Assembly: GCA_022821585.1 (NCBI GenBank) | Contig: JAJEDI010000055.1 | Span: forward strand, 124,001-188,000 | Length of the DNA stretch: 64,000 bases | Source: Caldilineaceae bacterium | GTDB taxonomy: Bacteria > Chloroflexota > Anaerolineae > Caldilineales > Caldilineaceae | Direction of reading: 5' to 3' | Part shown: positions 10,214 to 19,741 of the stretch, piece after piece | Position numbering within the stretch: position 1 is the stretch's first letter | Layout: every line of letters begins with the position of its first letter | Translations under genes and position numbers: made by a program | Notes under the pieces: generated by a model | Databases searched by the model: none | Told to the model about the DNA's origin: nothing | The model's input: only the letters and a program-made list of their open reading frames with translations

Positions 10214-10941
10214 TTTATCTCCTCAAAGCGCCGAGCTAGTGCAGCGCAATATGTCTTGTGTTCTGCCGTTTCAAGCCCTAGCTGCAAGGTCTCCAATACA
10301 CGAGAAAGATCCCCAGCCAGCAGCGCATCCGGCAACAACCACAGACCTGGGAATGTCTCGCTCTTGAGGACGCCATCTTGGTCGGGCTGCAGTTCTTCAT
10401 AGACGCCGCCACGCAAGACATGCCAGATAACGCGTTGCTCATAGGCCAGATACACGATGTACTCCGGCACGCCGTTACGGGCATAGGCCCGTTGTTTCTG
10501 GTTCAGATCATAGCTTGCGCTACTCGCGGAGACTTCGAGGATCAATTCAGGTGCACCCTCCAAGTAGCCGTCTTCGCCAATTCTGGAGTTGCCCCCGAGT
10601 TCCGGTGGCAGTCGCAATAAAACGTCCGGTTGGGGTTCATTCTCGAAATCAAGTCGCAGCGTTGCATTGTCACCGCCTGTCACTCCCGGTGTGGCAACTT
10701 TGTACATGCTGAGCCAGCCAATTGCGTCAAAGAGTGGTTCGCCATGTTCGCGAAAGCGTGCCGGGGGTGGCATATAGACGACTCCTTCAATGAGTTCCGC
10801 CTTCTTTATCTCAGGATGGGCCGCGTAGATGCGTTCGAACTCGGCGCGCGTAAGTCGGTCGCCGTTGTTCAATGGCGGAACAGGCGCCTCATTTTCTGTC
10901 GCAAGAGACCTCTTCGAGCGCTCGACTGTCGACACAGCCAT
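10210..10941 (-). CDS. Uma2-family (DUF820) restriction-endonuclease-like protein
   Basis: This protein of about 243 residues has the Uma2 core of the PD-(D/E)XK superfamily: a leading helix with LTRAEFERI and AELIEGVVYMPPPA, PDVLLRL carrying the active-site Asp, APELILEVSASS carrying the Glu, and a Lys-containing KQRAYARNGVPEYIVY helix. Uma2 proteins are very abundant in Chloroflexota and Cyanobacteria and have no firmly established role. I chose the ATG at 10941 because a perfect AAGGAGG (10948-10954) lies 6 nt before it; an in-frame start at 10962 would place that motif inside the gene. First gene of the Uma2-nitroreductase-EndoQ/UvrD operon. Confidence 0.9.
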   Translation of the reverse strand: MAVSTVERSKRSLATENEAPVPPLNNGDRLTRAEFERIYAAHPEIKKAELIEGVVYMPPPARFREHGEPLFDAIGWLSMYKVATPGVTGGDNATLRLDFENEPQPDVLLRLPPELGGNSRIGEDGYLEGAPELILEVSASSASYDLNQKQRAYARNGVPEYIVYLAYEQRVIWHVLRGGVYEELQPDQDGVLKSETFPGLWLLPDALLAGDLSRVLETLQLGLETAEHKTYCAALARRFEEIK

Positions 10942-11011
10942 TGCAGTCCTCCTTACTCTCATTTGCAGTGCGAAGCGTCGATGGAATTATACCCGATCGA
11001 AGTGGCCGGTT

Positions 11012-11782
11012 TCAATCTGCCCACTGTCGGTCCATGATCGAGTACCCGCCATCCACAACCACGGTCGTACCCGTGACGAACTCGGCCGCGTCTGAGGCCA
11101 GGAAAATGGCAGCTCCAGCCAGGTCATCGGCAGTCCCCAGACGGCGTGCCGGCGTTTTGTGCCGAATCTCTTCTCCCAGCGGCCCGTCCAGAAGGTCGCG
11201 GTTCATGTCGGTCTTGTGCCAACCCGGCAGCAGTGCATTCACCTGGATGTTATGAACAGCCAACTCGACCGCCAGCCCGCGCGTCAGACCAAGGATTCCA
11301 GTCTTGGCCGCTGCATAGTTGGTGACATTGGGCGGTCCAAATAGGGAGTACATCGACCCGATGTTGATGATTTTGCCCCCGTTTCCGGCGTTGACCATCG
11401 CCTTGGCCGCGGCCTTGGCGCAGTAGAAGCCGCCGTTCAGATGCGTGTCAATCACGTCGTGCCAGTCAACAGTATCCATGTCCAGGATATTGATGCGGCG
11501 GGCGATGCCGGCATTGTTGACCAGGATGTCGAGTCTCCCGTGTTTTTCGACGACGGTTGCCACCGCCTGACTGACCGCATCTTCGTCCCGCACATCCAGA
11601 GTGATTACATCGTGGCCTTCACCCAGTTCCTCCGCAACTGCTGCGTTCTTCTGCGTGTTGCGTCCGCTGGCAACAACCGTCGCGTCCATTGCCTTGTATC
11701 CCAATGCAATCGAACGCCCTATCCCTCCGTTGGCGCCCGTGACCAGTGCGACTTTGCCGTGTAAAGAAAATGAATTTAGCAT
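11012..11782 (-). CDS. Short-chain dehydrogenase/reductase (gluconate/2-keto-3-deoxygluconate dehydrogenase-like)
   Basis: This 256-residue classical SDR has the NAD(P) motif TGANGGIG near residue 15, NNAG, a catalytic Ser in NIGSMYS and the YAAAK Tyr-Lys pair, plus a VDGGY C-terminus. Overall it most resembles the KduD/gluconate 5-dehydrogenase branch, which oxidises sugar acids. It is a single gene, divergent from the aromatic operon starting near 12.15 kb. Confidence 0.88.
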   Translation of the reverse strand: MLNSFSLHGKVALVTGANGGIGRSIALGYKAMDATVVASGRNTQKNAAVAEELGEGHDVITLDVRDEDAVSQAVATVVEKHGRLDILVNNAGIARRINILDMDTVDWHDVIDTHLNGGFYCAKAAAKAMVNAGNGGKIINIGSMYSLFGPPNVTNYAAAKTGILGLTRGLAVELAVHNIQVNALLPGWHKTDMNRDLLDGPLGEEIRHKTPARRLGTADDLAGAAIFLASDAAEFVTGTTVVVDGGYSIMDRQWAD

Positions 11783-12145
11783 CCGGTTCCTCCATAGCTG
11801 ATGTTGAGATGTAACCCACTGATCTGCGCTACGAACTCAGAACTCTAGAGCGGACCAGTAGACAGCAGTCCTTCGCATTGATACATTGTGATTCGTCTCG
11901 CTAACAATTGTCGGGGAACTGCAAGGGAAGTGCAAGATGGGCAGATGGCTCATCGACGAGTCATCAGACTAGCTTCCGCCAGCTTGGCGGTTTCGCAATC
12001 GTTTTCCTGGCCTCTCCATTGGTGGAGGGAGGCTATGCGCCTCTCTCTTGGCCTGCTCCAACAGCTAGGAGACCTTGCCAAAAGCTCCTCTAAAACGGCA
12101 GGGCGGGACATACTTTTTCTTTGTACGAATTTTATGGTGACGGAA
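11783..12145. other. Intergenic, no gene seen
   Basis: This spacer separates the divergent SDR and the promoter of the aromatic operon. An open frame crosses it, but it begins upstream of the promoter and shows no domain or ribosome site, so I see no gene here. Confidence 0.5.
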
Positions 12146-12174
12146 TTGACATCTGTCTTTCCTTATGGTAATCT
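12146..12174 (+). promoter_or_regulatory. Promoter of the aroH-trpA operon
   Basis: A consensus -35 box TTGACA (12146-12151) is separated by 17 nt from TAATCT (12169-12174). Transcription would start near 12181, about 300 nt before the intrinsic terminator and 470 nt before aroH, leaving a long untranslated leader. Confidence 0.7.
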
Positions 12175-12189
12175 CTCCCTCAATGCCCT

Positions 12190-12463
12190 GATGAAACTCT
12201 CAGCCGCCCTGCTCATAGGACGATTTGACAGAGTGACTACCGAACGCAGCGAAGCACCAGTGACAATCGCCGATCTGATTCGTAGCGAAGACGACTCTCT
12301 TCTGCCGATCAACCTGTTGGATGGCCCGTCGGCAGCTGAGATCCTGTTGTCCAGCAACCTGCGCCATGAGTGGCGCGGGTTTTCTTTCGGCAACTTTTGG
12401 TTTGGTTATTATTTTGGCGTGAACCAACCGTCTCCGCTGGTTGAGGAGCGTTGGGCTGTGTAA
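12190..12463 (+). CDS. Candidate attenuator leader peptide (Phe/Trp/Tyr-rich), start uncertain
   Basis: The frame ends at TAA 12461-12463, just before the terminator, with the C-terminal sequence GFSFGNFWFGYYFGVN followed by a second Trp near the end. The first in-frame ATG after the promoter is 12190, giving 91 residues, but it has no clear ribosome site. TTG codons at 12317 or 12347 (a weak GAG lies 6 nt before the latter) would give a peptide of about 40-50 residues, closer to known leader peptides. The conserved part would be only the aromatic cluster. No other function is suggested. Confidence 0.45.
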
Positions 12464-12486
12464 GGGCAGTCAACGTAAAGACACTC

Positions 12487-12517
12487 AAAGCGTGGAGACG
12501 AACTCCACGCTTTTTTT
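12487..12517 (+). terminator. Intrinsic terminator (attenuator)
   Basis: A perfect stem GCGTGGAG/CTCCACGC (12490-12497/12503-12510), extendable by AAA/TTT, with loop ACGAA, is followed directly by seven T residues. It lies between the leader peptide stop and aroH, so transcription must read through it for operon expression. Confidence 0.88.
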
Positions 12518-12651
12518 GTTGGCATGAAGACGAGTTGCCCGCAACACGTGCGCATACTTGACACGCGTAATTAGGACTCACAATAAACTAAGTCGCCATG
12601 CGCCGTTTCTTCCAACGTGTGCATGACTCAGCGAAAGAAATGGAGATAGCC

Positions 12652-13077
12652 GTGATCTGTCGAGGTGTGCGAGGCGCAACTACCGTTGAAGAGGACACGC
12701 CCGAAACGATTTTGCAGGCAACCAGAGAACTGTTGGCGTTTATGATTCGTCTTAACGATATTAAGTCTGAAGACGTGGCCAGCGCAATCTTTACGACAAC
12801 TATCGATCTGGTCAGTCAATTTCCGGCGCTGGCCGCTCGACAGTTGGGTTGGATGGATGTGCCGATGCTGTGCGGCCATGAAATGCGTGTTGCCGACACT
12901 GTTCCTCAATGTATTCGCGTCCTGATCAACTGGAATACAGATACGCCGCAGAAAGAAATCCAGCATGTCTATCTTAAAGAGGCTGAGGCTCTGCGCCCCG
13001 ACAAACGGCTGGCATCCGAAATCGACTTGGACGAGTTGAACAGGTGGATCGATGAGCAGTTGAAGAACTGGTCTTGA
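12652..13077 (+). CDS. aroH: Chorismate mutase, AroH class
   Basis: Converts chorismate to prephenate, the branch point to Phe and Tyr. I place the start at GTG 12652: GGAG lies 6 nt upstream and the protein (141 residues) then aligns with Bacillus AroH, with the catalytic Arg at position 7, Arg63, Cys74, Glu77, Arg89 and Tyr107 all within one residue of the Bacillus numbering. An ATG at 12598 would add 18 residues with no ribosome site. First structural gene of the attenuated operon. AroH-type mutases are trimeric and usually not feedback-regulated. Confidence 0.92.
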   Translation: MICRGVRGATTVEEDTPETILQATRELLAFMIRLNDIKSEDVASAIFTTTIDLVSQFPALAARQLGWMDVPMLCGHEMRVADTVPQCIRVLINWNTDTPQKEIQHVYLKEAEALRPDKRLASEIDLDELNRWIDEQLKNWS

Positions 13078-13148
13078 CGGCGCCGAATTGGACACTACGG
13101 ACAGGGAAAACGCTCAATTTCGACGTCAGACAACTATGGAGCAATCCG

Positions 13149-14006
13149 ATGAATGTAGTCGCTTTTCAGGGAGAACACGGTGCGTACTCCGAAGAAGCTA
13201 TCCGCCAGCAGTTCGGTGTACAGGTCGATACTCTGCCCATCCGGACATTTGAGGACATATTCGCATCGTTGGATGATGACCGCTCTACTGTGGGCGTAGT
13301 GCCTGTGGAGAATTCGCTCGCCGGCAGCATCAATAAAGCATATGACCTCTTACTGGATCATGACTTTCGCGTTCAGGGAGAAATCCTGCTGCGTGTGCGG
13401 CACAATCTACTGACTTTGCCGGGCAATGGCGACCACATAGAGCAAGTTCGCAGCCATCCGCAGGCCCTGGCACAGTGCGAAAGCTTTCTCAACCGCCACG
13501 GTTATACAGCCATCCCCTGGTATGACACGGCCGGCAGTGCCAAGGAACTGGCGGAGCATCCCGAACCGAAGGTGGGCGTGATAGCAAGCGCACTCGCAGC
13601 AGAAATCTATGACTTGGAGATTGTCCAACAGGGCATCGAGGACCTGCACTTCAACTTTACACGATTCTTTGTCATTGGAAAAGGCGACGCCGAGCAGTCT
13701 CCGAATTCCAAGACCTCCCTTGTATTTGCTACGCCACACAGCCCGGGCGCACTTTACGCCTGTCTCGGAGAGTTCGCCGAACGCAACATCAATCTCGTCA
13801 AACTGGAGAGCCGCCCCCGCCGCAACCGACCCTGGCAATACGTATTCTACCTGGACTTCGAGGGTCACTGGCAGGAGCCTGATTGTAGTGCTGCCGTCCT
13901 GGGACTGCTCAACAGAGCTGCCTTCGTAAAAATGCTGGGCAGTTACCCCGCTGCCGTGCAACCTACCCCTGAAGAGTTTGCACAAGAGGCTATGTTGCAG
14001 ATATAG
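13149..14006 (+). CDS. pheA: Prephenate dehydratase
   Basis: Makes phenylpyruvate from prephenate. The 285-residue protein has the periplasmic-binding-like catalytic domain with the T171-R172-F173 motif, then an ACT domain (about 196-270) with ESRP at 220-223, the Phe-binding motif that gives allosteric feedback in this family. There is no fused chorismate mutase domain, in keeping with a separate aroH just upstream. I chose ATG 13149 because GGAG (13138-13141) is 7 nt before it and homologues begin here; the frame is open further upstream to 13074. Confidence 0.93.
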   Translation: MNVVAFQGEHGAYSEEAIRQQFGVQVDTLPIRTFEDIFASLDDDRSTVGVVPVENSLAGSINKAYDLLLDHDFRVQGEILLRVRHNLLTLPGNGDHIEQVRSHPQALAQCESFLNRHGYTAIPWYDTAGSAKELAEHPEPKVGVIASALAAEIYDLEIVQQGIEDLHFNFTRFFVIGKGDAEQSPNSKTSLVFATPHSPGALYACLGEFAERNINLVKLESRPRRNRPWQYVFYLDFEGHWQEPDCSAAVLGLLNRAAFVKMLGSYPAAVQPTPEEFAQEAMLQI

Positions 14007-14106
14007 AACACTGAGGAATTCAAACTATGACAAAGGGTAGCGACTACCCCTCTTGACATTGAATGTCCAATCCTTTGACTGAGAATTCGTAAAATGGGAG
14101 AGATAA

Positions 14107-15210
14107 ATGGTAGTCGTAATGAAACCTCAGGCTTCCGAAACCGAGATTGAAAACGTCATCAAGCGCGCTGCATCGATGGGCGCACAAACTCAGCCGATCT
14201 GTGGCGAAAGTCATACCGTCATTGCGCTTCTCGGCGACTTGACCCAAGTGCAAAGAGCAACTTTCGATGCGATGTCAGGCGTGCAAAAGACGGTGCGCAT
14301 CCAGGATCCTTACAAGCTCGCAAGCAGAGCCACTCACCCTGAACGTACTGTGATCGATGTGAACGGCATCCGTTTCGGGGGCGAGCAGGTTGTTGTCATG
14401 GCCGGGCCCTGCAGCGTCGAAAGCAGGGACCAGATAATCCAGACCGCTATCGCTGTCAAAGAAGCCGGCGCCAGCGTACTGCGAGGCGGTGCTTTCAAGC
14501 CGCGTACCAGTCCATACAGCTTCCAGGGGCTTGGCGAAAAGGGGCTGAAGTACCTGGCCGAGGCCAGGGAGGTCACAGGTCTGCCGGTCATCTCCGAAGT
14601 AATGACTGTAGAGGCCATTGACCTGGTGGCCGAGTATGTGGATATCCTCCAGATAGGCGCCCGCAATATGCAGAATTACGCACTGCTCCAGGCAGTGGGC
14701 AAGACACGGCGACCGGTCATGCTCAAGCGGGGCCTAAGCGGCGAAATCCAGGAACTGCTGATGTGTGCCGAGTACATTTTGAGCAACGGAAACATGCAGG
14801 TGATGCTTTGCGAGCGCGGCATCCGCACCTACGAAACGGCAACTCGCAATACCTTCGATCTCAACGCCATACCCGTTCTCAAGCGTGCCTCCCATCTGCC
14901 GGTCGTAGCCGATCCGGCCCACGGCACGGGCGACTGGGAATTGGTGCCGCCGATGTCGCTGGCTGCGGTCGCGGCCGGAGCAGACGCCCTCATTTTGGAG
15001 GTCCACCCTGACCCGGAATCAGCCTTAAGTGACGGGGACCAGAGTCTCAAACCGGAACGGTTTGCCGATCTGATGTGCTCGTTGCGCAAGGTCGCAGAGG
15101 CCGTCGACCGCTCGATAGCCACGCCAACCGGTTCAGTCGACACGGCTGAAACCTCGGACAAGGAAGTGCCAAATACAGTCGAAAAGGAGACGGGTGTCGC
15201 GTTGGCCTGA
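14107..15210 (+). CDS. aroF: 3-deoxy-7-phosphoheptulonate synthase (type I-beta, KDO8P-like), copy 1
   Basis: First step of the shikimate pathway, condensing PEP and erythrose 4-phosphate. Residues 1-70 form a ferredoxin-like regulatory domain; the barrel has AGPCSVES at 99-106 and [16 protein letters not shown] at 126-141, both PEP/metal-site signatures. A Ser/Thr/Glu-rich tail of about 25 residues follows the barrel and is absent from copy 2. The 100-nt gap upstream contains a small hairpin (GGGTAG/CTACCC, 14035-14049). A GGGAGAG ribosome site precedes the ATG. Confidence 0.93.
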   Translation: MVVVMKPQASETEIENVIKRAASMGAQTQPICGESHTVIALLGDLTQVQRATFDAMSGVQKTVRIQDPYKLASRATHPERTVIDVNGIRFGGEQVVVMAGPCSVESRDQIIQTAIAVKEAGASVLRGGAFKPRTSPYSFQGLGEKGLKYLAEAREVTGLPVISEVMTVEAIDLVAEYVDILQIGARNMQNYALLQAVGKTRRPVMLKRGLSGEIQELLMCAEYILSNGNMQVMLCERGIRTYETATRNTFDLNAIPVLKRASHLPVVADPAHGTGDWELVPPMSLAAVAAGADALILEVHPDPESALSDGDQSLKPERFADLMCSLRKVAEAVDRSIATPTGSVDTAETSDKEVPNTVEKETGVALA

Positions 15211-15311
15211 ACAGTTCCGAACGGTCTTATGAGAGGAATAGGCCTAAGATCGCAGAACGCTGTCTACATCAAAGACTGAGCTATGCAATCAGACCAGGAA
15301 AGGAACATTCA

Positions 15312-16328
15312 ATGATTGTTGTTATGAGGCAAGGAGCCTCGCAGGATCAAGTAGAGGAGGTCGTCAAGCGCGTCGAAGAGCTCGGATACAAGGTGCATCT
15401 GAGCCGCGGAGAAGCCCGGACTATTGTAGGCATCATCGGTGCCGACGACTATCTGATCCAACAGGACACTTTCGAAGTCCTTGAAGGAGTGGAAAAAACA
15501 GTCCGCATTATGCAACCCTACAAGTACGCCAGCCGCGACTTCGTTCAGTCGTCGACCACGATTCCCGTCAATGGCACAGACATTGGCGGAGAGAGAGTTG
15601 TGGTTATGGCCGGGCCTTGCAGTGTGGAAAGTCGCGAGCAGATTCTGGAGACGGCGCACGCTGTCAAAGAAGCCGGCGGCTCAGTGCTCCGCGGCGGCGC
15701 ATTCAAACCTCGCAGCAGCCCCTACAGCTTCCAGGGCCTGGGCGAAGAGGGCCTCAAATACTTGGCTGAGGCCAGAGAACAGACCGGTCTCCCCATCATC
15801 ACTGAAGTGATGAGTTCGGAGGATATCGAGCTTGTGGGCGACTATACCGACATTTTTCAGATTGGCGCACGCAATAATCAGAACTACCCCCTCCTTAAGG
15901 CTGTGGGCAAAACGACCAAACCGGTCTTCCTCAAGCGAGGCATAAGCGGCACGATCCAAGAGCTGCTGATGGGCGCCGAGTACATTCTGAGCAACGGCAA
16001 CATGCAGGTGATGGTTTGTGAGCGCGGGATCAGGACTTACGAGACGGCAACCCGCAACACCTTTGACATAAATGCCATCCCCGTCTTGAAGCAGTTGACT
16101 CACTTGCCTGTAGTGGCCGATCCGGCACATGGCACGGGCCAGTGGGAATACGTGGCCCCGATTGCTAAGGCCGCGGTTGCCGCAGGGGCAGATGCACTGA
16201 TGATCGAAGTACACCCAGACCCATCAAAAGCCTGGAGCGACGGCGCCCAAAGTCTGACTTTCGAGCACTTTGGTTCGTTGATGCAGGAGCTGAAATCTGT
16301 CGCCAGTGCCGTTGGACGTCAAATCTGA
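15312..16328 (+). CDS. aroF: 3-deoxy-7-phosphoheptulonate synthase (type I-beta), copy 2
   Basis: A tandem paralogue of the preceding gene (338 residues), with the same ferredoxin-like N-terminal domain and barrel motifs (AGPCSVES at 100-107, [16 protein letters not shown]). The two share long identical stretches such as [13 protein letters not shown] and [10 protein letters not shown], but differ in the N-terminal domain and lack of a C-terminal tail here. This suggests a duplication with divergence in allosteric control rather than in chemistry. An AGGAAAGGA ribosome site precedes the ATG. Confidence 0.93.
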   Translation: MIVVMRQGASQDQVEEVVKRVEELGYKVHLSRGEARTIVGIIGADDYLIQQDTFEVLEGVEKTVRIMQPYKYASRDFVQSSTTIPVNGTDIGGERVVVMAGPCSVESREQILETAHAVKEAGGSVLRGGAFKPRSSPYSFQGLGEEGLKYLAEAREQTGLPIITEVMSSEDIELVGDYTDIFQIGARNNQNYPLLKAVGKTTKPVFLKRGISGTIQELLMGAEYILSNGNMQVMVCERGIRTYETATRNTFDINAIPVLKQLTHLPVVADPAHGTGQWEYVAPIAKAAVAAGADALMIEVHPDPSKAWSDGAQSLTFEHFGSLMQELKSVASAVGRQI

Positions 16329-16416
16329 TCTCCGGAACCTGGTCACGAGGCATCAGTTCCTTTGAACGTCTTGACTTGCAAAGCAGGGGCGAGAGCCGGG
16401 CTACGACAATCTATAC

Positions 16417-17316
16417 ATGAAATCACTATCCGAGTGCAGTGTTACAGTCATCGGGCTCGGCCTGATGGGCGCAAGCCTTTGCATCGATCTGAAACAGCGC
16501 AACCTATGCCGAGAAGTGCGGGGCGTTACCCGCAACTTCGGCACTATCCTGCGCGCTTTTCATGAGAATTCGGTCGACTTGGCGACAACCGATCTTAGTT
16601 CCGGTGTCGCCGGGGCCGACATTGTTATCTTGTCCACGCCTGTGCGCGCAGTCGTCAAGACGCTGGAAACGCTCAGTCCAATCCTGTGGCCGGGCACCGT
16701 AGTAATGGACATGGGAAGCACCAAAGCAGAAATCTGCGCGGCCATGGACCGGCTGCCTCCCCGCGTTCAGCCGATTGGCGGCCATCCCATGACCGGGAAA
16801 GAAACTGCCGGATACGCTTCCGCAGAAAGCGGTCTCTACGAGGGTGCACCGTGGGTGCTTACGCCCCTGCCGCGCACCTCGAAGGAAACAGTCGAGCTGG
16901 CATCCGAATTGGCGGAGGCAATCGGTGCCTACCCTGTCACTATGCAGCCGGCCCGCCACGATCAACTTGTCGCTGCCATCAGCCATCTGCCCTTTCTACT
17001 GGCGAGTGCCCTGGTACACACGGTCAGCGAATTCGGGGACGAAGATCCCGCCGTTTGGGAGCTGGCAGCAGGCGGCTTTCGCGACACCAGCCGGGTGGCA
17101 GCAAGCGATACGCAGATGTTCCTGGACATTCTGGTGACCAATCGAGAGGCTGTTCTGGCACAGATGGACACGCTTAGCGAGCACTTCCAGGAACTGCGAA
17201 CGCTGCTCGCAGAGAACAATGAAGAGACTCTACAGGGTAAGCTCTCCTGTTCTCAGACTGCGCGTGCAGCGTGGCAGCAGAAGAAAGGCGCGTTCACTAC
17301 CCGAACGGAGGGCTGA
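16417..17316 (+). CDS. tyrA: Prephenate dehydrogenase
   Basis: Oxidatively decarboxylates prephenate to 4-hydroxyphenylpyruvate. The 299-residue protein has an N-terminal Rossmann domain (GLGLMG at 13-18), then the helical dimerisation domain with the family signature [10 protein letters not shown] and the substrate-site His in [14 protein letters not shown]. There is no C-terminal ACT domain, so feedback may be weak or absent. Cosyntenic with aroF and aroA. Confidence 0.93.
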   Translation: MKSLSECSVTVIGLGLMGASLCIDLKQRNLCREVRGVTRNFGTILRAFHENSVDLATTDLSSGVAGADIVILSTPVRAVVKTLETLSPILWPGTVVMDMGSTKAEICAAMDRLPPRVQPIGGHPMTGKETAGYASAESGLYEGAPWVLTPLPRTSKETVELASELAEAIGAYPVTMQPARHDQLVAAISHLPFLLASALVHTVSEFGDEDPAVWELAAGGFRDTSRVAASDTQMFLDILVTNREAVLAQMDTLSEHFQELRTLLAENNEETLQGKLSCSQTARAAWQQKKGAFTTRTEG

Positions 17317-17438
17317 TAAGGGCCTCCACCAGGCGTCGCGCAAAGGCCAACCGATACGAGGCGCCAAACAAAGCATTAGACAGAGAATCATTTTCAAGAC
17401 AAATTGACCGGTCCGTCCCAATTCAACCGAAACCTTCA

Positions 17439-18770
17439 ATGGCAGACATACTCAAAATCAGCAGCAAAGGTCCCCTCGTCGGTCGGTGCGGAGTCCCCGG
17501 GGATAAGTCCATCAGCCATCGGGCGGTGATCTTCGGATCGATTGCCGAAGGATCCACTCACATTCGTAACTTTCTTGACGGCCATGACTGTCGGGCCACG
17601 ATGAACATCATGCGGGCGATGGGCGTGCGCATCGATGAGATCAGCAGGACGCGCCTGGAAGTCCATGGTGTCGGGCTCGAAGGCTTGAAGGAGCCCAACG
17701 ACGTACTCGACTGTGACAACAGCGGTACCACAATGCGACTGCTGTCTGGGCTGCTGGCTGGACAGGAGTTTGTAAGCGTGCTCAGCGGGACGGCCCAGAT
17801 TCGCGGGCGTCCTATGGCGCGGATCGTTGACCCTCTGCGCACGATGGGTGCCCAGATTTTCGGACGCCAGAATGGCCGTTACGCGCCCCTAACTATAGTC
17901 CCCTCCCGCCTTGCCGCCATTGAATACGAGATGCCGGTCGCCAGCGCTCAGGTCAAGAGCTGTCTCCTGTTGGCAGGCCTCTATGCCCACGGGCTGACGG
18001 TCGTTCACCAGCCCGGACCAGCACGCGACCATACGGAACGCATGTTGGAATCGATGGGCGCCCCGGTCACAGCACTGGGCAATACGACCCACAGCGAGCG
18101 TCCTCACTCGCCGCTCAACCCTCTCAACATCCTGGTTCCCGGCGATATCTCCTCGGCTGCATTTCTCTTGGTTGGAGCGTCTGCGTTGCCGGACAGTAAT
18201 CTGACGATCGTAGATGTGGGTGTCAACGCGACCCGTACCGGGATCGTTGATGCTCTTTCTGAGATGGGGGCCAGGATTCGGCGCAGAGAACGGCCGCTTC
18301 AGGGCGGTGAGCCTGTGGCAGACCTGATCGTCAGCGGCGGTGGGTTGCGGGGCCTGGAGTTCGGTGGCTCACAAATCGTTACCATGATCGACGAGTTGCC
18401 GGTCCTGGCCGTAGCTGCGACTCAGGCCGAAGGGCGCTCCATTGTGCGAGATGCCCAGGAGTTGCGGGTGAAAGAAACCGATCGGATCGCCACGACAGTT
18501 TCCGAACTCAAAAAGATGGGTGCACGGATTCAGGAGACTGCCGACGGATTCATCGTGGACGGGCCGACGCCGCTCAAGGGCACCACCGTAGACAGCCACG
18601 GCGATCACAGGCTGGCGATGGCTTTGGCCGTGGCCGCCGTGATTGCCGAGGGAGAGACTACCATTCAAAACGCGCACGTTACCGCCGACAGTTTTCCCGG
18701 ATTCGAATCTACTTTGCGTGCACTCAACGTAAGTGTGCAGGAGCGGGATTGGGCAAGCGAAGATGAGTGA
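17439..18770 (+). CDS. aroA: 3-phosphoshikimate 1-carboxyvinyltransferase (EPSP synthase)
   Basis: Sixth shikimate-pathway step, joining PEP to shikimate 3-phosphate. The protein (443 residues from ATG 17439) has GDKSISHRA at 21-29 and NSGTTMRLLSG at 94-104, both active-site signatures, plus ELRVKETDRI and GDHRLAMAL near the C-terminus. An open extension to 17271 overlaps tyrA and has no homology, so I reject it. It overlaps the aroE start by 8 nt. Confidence 0.93.
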   Translation: MADILKISSKGPLVGRCGVPGDKSISHRAVIFGSIAEGSTHIRNFLDGHDCRATMNIMRAMGVRIDEISRTRLEVHGVGLEGLKEPNDVLDCDNSGTTMRLLSGLLAGQEFVSVLSGTAQIRGRPMARIVDPLRTMGAQIFGRQNGRYAPLTIVPSRLAAIEYEMPVASAQVKSCLLLAGLYAHGLTVVHQPGPARDHTERMLESMGAPVTALGNTTHSERPHSPLNPLNILVPGDISSAAFLLVGASALPDSNLTIVDVGVNATRTGIVDALSEMGARIRRRERPLQGGEPVADLIVSGGGLRGLEFGGSQIVTMIDELPVLAVAATQAEGRSIVRDAQELRVKETDRIATTVSELKKMGARIQETADGFIVDGPTPLKGTTVDSHGDHRLAMALAVAAVIAEGETTIQNAHVTADSFPGFESTLRALNVSVQERDWASEDE

Positions 18771-19698
18771 ACTAGAGCAGAATGAAGCTGTCTCCGTCTC
18801 TTCGGAGGAAGCTGAATCAGAGGTATTCCCGACTGACATTAATGCTGCGACAACCCTTGTCGGCCTGTTCGGCTGGCCGGTCACTCATTCCATTAGCCCG
18901 CAGATGCACAACGCAGCCTTTGCGGCACGTCAGATGAACTGGCGCTACCTGGCTTTCGGAGTACCGCCGGACCGGGTGCCCAACGCTGTCGCCGCGTTGC
19001 CCGCACTGGGACTTAGAGGGGTGAACGTGACCGTGCCCCACAAACAGGCAGTTATGCCGCACCTGCAGCACTGGACGCCCGCGGCTGAAGCCATAGGCGC
19101 CGTCAATACGATTGTCGTCGAAGAAGATGGTCAACTCACTGGAGACAATACCGACGGCGCCGGTTTCATTGCAGACCTTCATGCTCACAATGTTGAGCCT
19201 GAAGGCAAGCGGGCCCTGGTGATTGGGGCAGGCGGCTCTTCGAGAGCAGTCGTATTCGGACTGGCAGAGGCCGGAGTGGATAGTGTGAAAATCCTCAACC
19301 GCACCGTGGCCAAGGCTGTCGATCTGGCGGCGACAATGCAATCTTACTTCCCGGAAACTGAATTCTACAGCGCCGCCTTTCCTGATGATGTGACAGGCAG
19401 TTCTCAGGATGCGGACCTGATCGTCAACTGCACATCGCTGGGTATGGAGCCGCGCATAGAAGGACTGCCCTGGGAGGAAAATGTTGAATTCCGTGAAGAT
19501 CAGGTCGTCTACGACCTGGTCTACAATCCGGTCATGACCAGGCTTCTTCAACTGGCGTCCACCGATGGGGCTAAAGCCATAGGAGGTCTGGGAATGCTTG
19601 TTTACCAAGGCGCTATTGCCTGGGAAAAGTGGACCGGAGAAACCGCGCCTGTGGATGTCATGCAGCAGGCAGCGAATATCATTTTCGAGCGCAGATGA
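18763..19698 (+). CDS. aroE: Shikimate dehydrogenase
   Basis: NADPH-linked reduction of 3-dehydroshikimate. From ATG 18763 the protein has 311 residues: an acidic N-terminal extension of about 30 residues, shikimate-binding S43-x-S45, catalytic Lys94 in [16 protein letters not shown], the NADP motif GAGGSSRA, and VNCTSLGM. The start overlaps the end of aroA, indicating coupling. The acidic extension is longer than usual; a later start is possible but no better codon is evident. Confidence 0.92.
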   Translation: MSELEQNEAVSVSSEEAESEVFPTDINAATTLVGLFGWPVTHSISPQMHNAAFAARQMNWRYLAFGVPPDRVPNAVAALPALGLRGVNVTVPHKQAVMPHLQHWTPAAEAIGAVNTIVVEEDGQLTGDNTDGAGFIADLHAHNVEPEGKRALVIGAGGSSRAVVFGLAEAGVDSVKILNRTVAKAVDLAATMQSYFPETEFYSAAFPDDVTGSSQDADLIVNCTSLGMEPRIEGLPWEENVEFREDQVVYDLVYNPVMTRLLQLASTDGAKAIGGLGMLVYQGAIAWEKWTGETAPVDVMQQAANIIFERR

Positions 19699-19741
19699 CG
19701 GACTGCTGGGCAACCGTCGACAGACCGAATGCGAGGAACTA

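Larger units (their letters stand above)
12182..12517 (+). promoter_or_regulatory. Putative aromatic-amino-acid transcription attenuator
   Basis: The leader RNA between promoter and aroH contains a frame with 8 aromatic codons out of 12 (12380-12415: FSFGNFWFGYYF). Next come alternative pairings: segment CGTCTCCGC (12429-12437) can pair over 9 bp with GTGGAGACG (12492-12500), which destroys the terminator stem at 12487-12513. Upstream, GGTTTGGTT (12399-12407) can pair with AACCAACC (12422-12429), overlapping the Trp/Phe codons. AACCA/TGGTT (12422-12426/12438-12442) can also enclose the antiterminator strand. A ribosome stalled for lack of charged Phe, Trp or Tyr tRNA should free the antiterminator. 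Pairings are read from sequence; the mechanism is inference by analogy with trp/phe attenuators. Confidence 0.7.

Noticed and set aside
11888..12189. Upstream extension of the leader frame to 11888
   Set aside because: It begins before the promoter at 12146-12174 and shows no family resemblance.
12376..12420. Alternative leader frame starting ATG near 12366 (MSGAGFLSATFG...)
   Set aside because: It has few aromatic codons, no ribosome site, and stops before the antiterminator.
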